Source: Salimicrobium halophilum (GTDB taxonomy: Bacteria; Bacillota; Bacilli; Bacillales; Halobacillaceae). From it: 64,000 nucleotides of DNA. The notes beneath the pieces are model-generated. The model saw only the letters and a program-made list of their open reading frames with translations. It was not told where the DNA came from and did not search any database. The first letter of the stretch is position 1, and each line of letters starts with the position of its first letter. This document shows, piece by piece, positions 61,633 through 64,000 of the stretch. The stretch spans positions 206,849 to 270,848 of the forward strand of contig NZ_FNEV01000003.1 in assembly GCF_900100295.1 (NCBI RefSeq). The letters run 5' to 3'. The position numbers and the translations under genes were made by a program.

Positions 61633-62454
61633 ATGGGAGATGATTTTTTGTACAGAATGCCGAATTTACAGATTGGCTTTGAAGCCTTGAACCTTACAAC
61701 TCCTATTCTACATAATTGGCTTCGAGATAACTTATATAAAAAGTATGGTGATAAATGGTTCAAGAATGGTGTTACCTCGTACATAAGAGATAGCTCATCA
61801 ATAAATAAAATAAAAGATATCAATGATGTAGACATAGCATTAGCAACTTACTTGATTGCCGACATTCATTGGAACAATTTATTTGAGCCTTATTATTCAG
61901 GAGAACTACGCACCAGATTCAGAGCACTAAAACACTTTAGAAATAAACATGCTCACAATGGAAGTGTTGATATGGAACGAGATGAGGTCTTTGAAGGATT
62001 AGTAAATATTTCTTTTATTCTAGAAGTTATAGCTTCAGATAAAGTACAAGAAATTGAACATCTCAAAAATTCACTAGAAGAAACTATAAACTTTAATGAC
62101 CCAAAAGATAAATATAATTCCACGTTTGCTAATAAGAAGATAAGAATGGATACAAATCTTGATCGCGAATTTTCTAATTTGCCTGGTTATGAGGAAATTA
62201 TCTGGCATATAAGAAGTTTCGCATCGTGTTCTAGCAGGAGTATACTGGGGATAAATGGCATTGTAAATGTTAAGGGGAGTAACAAAGCTTGGGATTACCT
62301 TAAAAGTCAATTTCCAGACCATGGTGATCAACAACGTGAAAAAATAGCCATATTTATGCGTTCTCATATGGAAATATACCATGATGTCAAATATGAAGGT
62401 GAAAACCACATTGAAATTGGTAGCGAATTGTATAAAAGCATCTCCAAAACTTAA
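61633..62454 (+). CDS. HEPN-like (Swt1-type) protein in AT-rich DNA
   Basis: 273 residues. TTG 61648 (LYRMPNLQIGFEAL) after GGGAGATGA is the better start; ATG 61633 overlaps that site. The N-terminal half contains FRALKHFRNKHAHNG, matching the HEPN R-x4-6-H motif of RNA-targeting or structural HEPN domains. The C-terminal half (~190-270) is unassigned. The gene is visibly richer in A and T than its neighbours, suggesting acquisition. It might be a defence or stress protein. Confidence 0.6.
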   Translation: MGDDFLYRMPNLQIGFEALNLTTPILHNWLRDNLYKKYGDKWFKNGVTSYIRDSSSINKIKDINDVDIALATYLIADIHWNNLFEPYYSGELRTRFRALKHFRNKHAHNGSVDMERDEVFEGLVNISFILEVIASDKVQEIEHLKNSLEETINFNDPKDKYNSTFANKKIRMDTNLDREFSNLPGYEEIIWHIRSFASCSSRSILGINGIVNVKGSNKAWDYLKSQFPDHGDQQREKIAIFMRSHMEIYHDVKYEGENHIEIGSELYKSISKT

Positions 62455-63265
62455 GAGCCATAACATATTTGAAGTTGCAATCCGGCCGGCTTTTTTGCGT
62501 GTTTCTCCAGTTCCCTGTGTTGCTTGGTTGAACGAAAGACATATAGAACGTAAAATTGACGAATATGTTTCTTATTAAATATCAACCGCACGCATAAAGG
62601 TTTTAAATGAACAACGCCTATCCCTTCACCAATTCATCTTCCCGTTACTGTGGAGAAGAGCAAATGGAGAAAGACTCCCGTGTTAGGTAGGTTATATCAC
62701 ACCTATCAGAGATCCTCTTAACATATAACCTCTATGAATCTAACCACCTCTATCCTTTAAAAAAATAACTTTGAAAGGCTTCTTTTGTATGCCTTTATTT
62801 CTCCGTTCACCTTGTAAAATGAATTTCTTTCTCCTTGAATGACTCTTATTCATCCTACAATTGTACGCTGAACTCCATATTTCATCAGTTTGCGGAAATA
62901 ATTACACCAAATTTTTTTGAAGTCGACAGTTGTTGGCATAGTCCATGCCAGACTTTCTGCATTTTCTTAACGACCTGTCTCTTTAGAACTGCTTTTGGAA
63001 GCATGGTTATAGAAGGCAGGCGCTCCCCCCCTCTCTATGCCTCCCTGTTCAATTCATCGAAGCCAGGTAGCCCGACGTCCATGAAGAATAACCTCTGTAG
63101 AAAAGAGAAGCCCCTTCATCCAGTCGAATGTGTAAGAGTCTTTGACGGATGAAGGGCAAGGAATGAATAAAGGGGGCAAGCGAAGGAAAGCCTCATGCTG
63201 CATAAAGCGAAGCGGCTCTGTTTCTAGATTGATATACATTGAAACACTCCTTATAAATATGAAAT
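62455..63265. other. ~0.8-kb stretch without a supported gene
   Basis: AT-rich, with short open frames on both strands lacking ribosome sites or recognisable products. A weak hairpin AAAGGC/GCCTTT (62774-62796) is present. It may be decayed mobile or gene remnants; nothing can be named. Confidence 0.55.
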
Positions 63266-63414
63266 TTATTCAACTGATATATCAAAAAGATCTTCATACA
63301 TACTAGTAGCTTTAAGACTTAAATCTTTATATTCTTTAAGAAAATATGAATAGTCAGGATCTATGGAAGTGTCTAGAATCTCCTCGTCCTCGTAATTTAG
63401 AATAGGGATAAGAT

Positions 63415-64000
63415 TCAAAGTGGCCAGAGTACAACTACTTCAATTTCTTCGAGTCTTTCGATAGTTTCTTCGGATGAATTTATAGATTGTTGGTGCATAA
63501 GAACGAGACTGGAAGCAAAAGATGATGGAAAACTAGAAATTCTATTGATATATTCTAGTCGATTTTTTGTCTCTTCAGGAGTGTAACTATCTTTTTCGGA
63601 AACAAAAAGATGTGTTCTTTCGTACAGAGAATCTGACAAAGAAGAATATGATTCTACCGTAGATTCGGATAGTTCTTTTAATATTGACTGAGGAAAAGAA
63701 ACGTCCATTGAATCTTCCAAAAGGAGTTCCACTGCTAGTTCTCTGGATGATTCAATGATGTGATCTTCATAATACTCGACATTTAAAAGAATCTTAGTTA
63801 AATCTCTGGCTTTCTCCTTCTCCGCTTTTTCTTTCTCCGCTTTTTCTTTCTGGGCTTTTTCTTTGCCCACATTCTCTTTCTCAGGCTTTTGTTGCTGGGT
63901 GTTGTTTTCTTTTTGGACAGATGCTTCTTGAACGGCAGCTGGTTGGATTTCTGTTGTCTGAGTATCCTGAAAAGAAACAACGATATAATAGAAAGAAAGA
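63415..64000 (-). CDS. secreted or anchored Lys/Glu-repeat protein, N-terminus outside window
   Basis: The frame is open to the right edge. It begins in view with a hydrophobic end (LSFYYIVVSFQDTQ), a Q-rich linker, then repeats of KEKAE/KEKAQ, and a helical domain (~110 residues, LTKILLNVEYYEDHIIESSRELAVELLLED...). The stop at 63415 follows VVVLWPL. The next frame continues plausibly as LATLNLIPILNYEDEEILDTSIDP...EDLFDISVE to 63266, so a one-base shift near 63425 may have cut the C-terminus. Function unknown; probably envelope-located. Confidence 0.6.
   Translation of the reverse strand, partial: LSFYYIVVSFQDTQTTEIQPAAVQEASVQKENNTQQQKPEKENVGKEKAQKEKAEKEKAEKEKARDLTKILLNVEYYEDHIIESSRELAVELLLEDSMDVSFPQSILKELSESTVESYSSLSDSLYERTHLFVSEKDSYTPEETKNRLEYINRISSFPSSFASSLVLMHQQSINSSEETIERLEEIEVVVLWPL

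Noticed and set aside
62700-63250. Possible transposase remnant
   Set aside because: No DDE-like motif, terminal inverted repeats or target duplication could be seen.

Overview
The window looks like a chromosomal piece of a low-to-mid-GC Gram-positive spore-former relative (Bacillaceae), probably a moderately halophilic or alkaliphilic one. The reasons are AGGAGG-type ribosome binding sites with ATG/GTG/TTG starts, CcpA-type cre boxes, SinR-type operators, a SinI-like antirepressor and an RRNPP-type peptide regulator. Several secreted proteins are also strikingly acidic. The genus cannot be fixed from the sequence alone.

Layout. 1-5.3 kb: a GntR repressor cut by the left edge, a broken gene, a coiled-coil membrane protein with a J-like/TPR membrane protein, a DUF1643 protein and an AraC-type regulator. 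5.5-8.5 kb: a large secreted nuclease. 9.0-23.5 kb: an exopolysaccharide locus in two minus-strand units. The upper unit (23.5 to 17.0 kb) carries a CapD-type dehydratase, a phosphoglycosyl transferase, an aldolase, a D-2-hydroxyacid dehydrogenase, a glycosyltransferase and an anchored beta-helix protein. The lower unit (16.8 to 9.07 kb) carries an epimerase, a Wzz-like protein, a degenerate tyrosine-kinase-like ATPase, a flippase, a polymerase, a glycosyltransferase and a GINT1-like protein. A divergent LCP ligase follows at 23.7 kb. Palindromic sites matching the SinR box sit in the promoter regions of both units and of the LCP gene.

25.2-32 kb: an acyl-CoA/organic acid catabolic locus (flavin reductase, MFS, sodium symporter with small partner, CaiB CoA transferase, FCD-GntR regulator, HMG-CoA lyase). 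32.4-38.7 kb: an ABC sugar importer, a GH31 glycosidase and a LacI regulator with two matching palindromic operators. 38.9-44.7 kb: a membrane PIN protein and three secreted proteins with a common SbsA-like Ig module (a metalloprotease, a protein of unknown role, an esterase). 44.9-45.7 kb: an RraA-like protein and a candidate small RNA.

46-50 kb is the most striking part. A secreted subtilase faces an RRNPP-type regulator whose stop codon overlaps a 52-residue secreted peptide gene with two copies of a GE(G/E)DHPAPSVQ unit. Divergent from it are a TetR regulator and a 38-residue SinI-like antirepressor sharing an operator motif. With the SinR-like boxes at the exopolysaccharide promoters, this suggests linked peptide signalling, protease and biofilm control. 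50.3-58.8 kb: a CitA/CitB-type two-component system, a tripartite tricarboxylate transporter (TctCBA), a TcuA-like tricarballylate dehydrogenase and an SLC13-type transporter. 58.8-64 kb: two more Ig-module secreted proteins, small regulators, a HEPN-like protein in visibly AT-rich DNA, and a lysine/glutamate-repeat secreted protein cut by the right edge.

Six gene-free gaps contain copies of one complex modular repeat family with internal inverted repeats and a conserved hairpin. I do not recognise it, and it is a main candidate for something undescribed.
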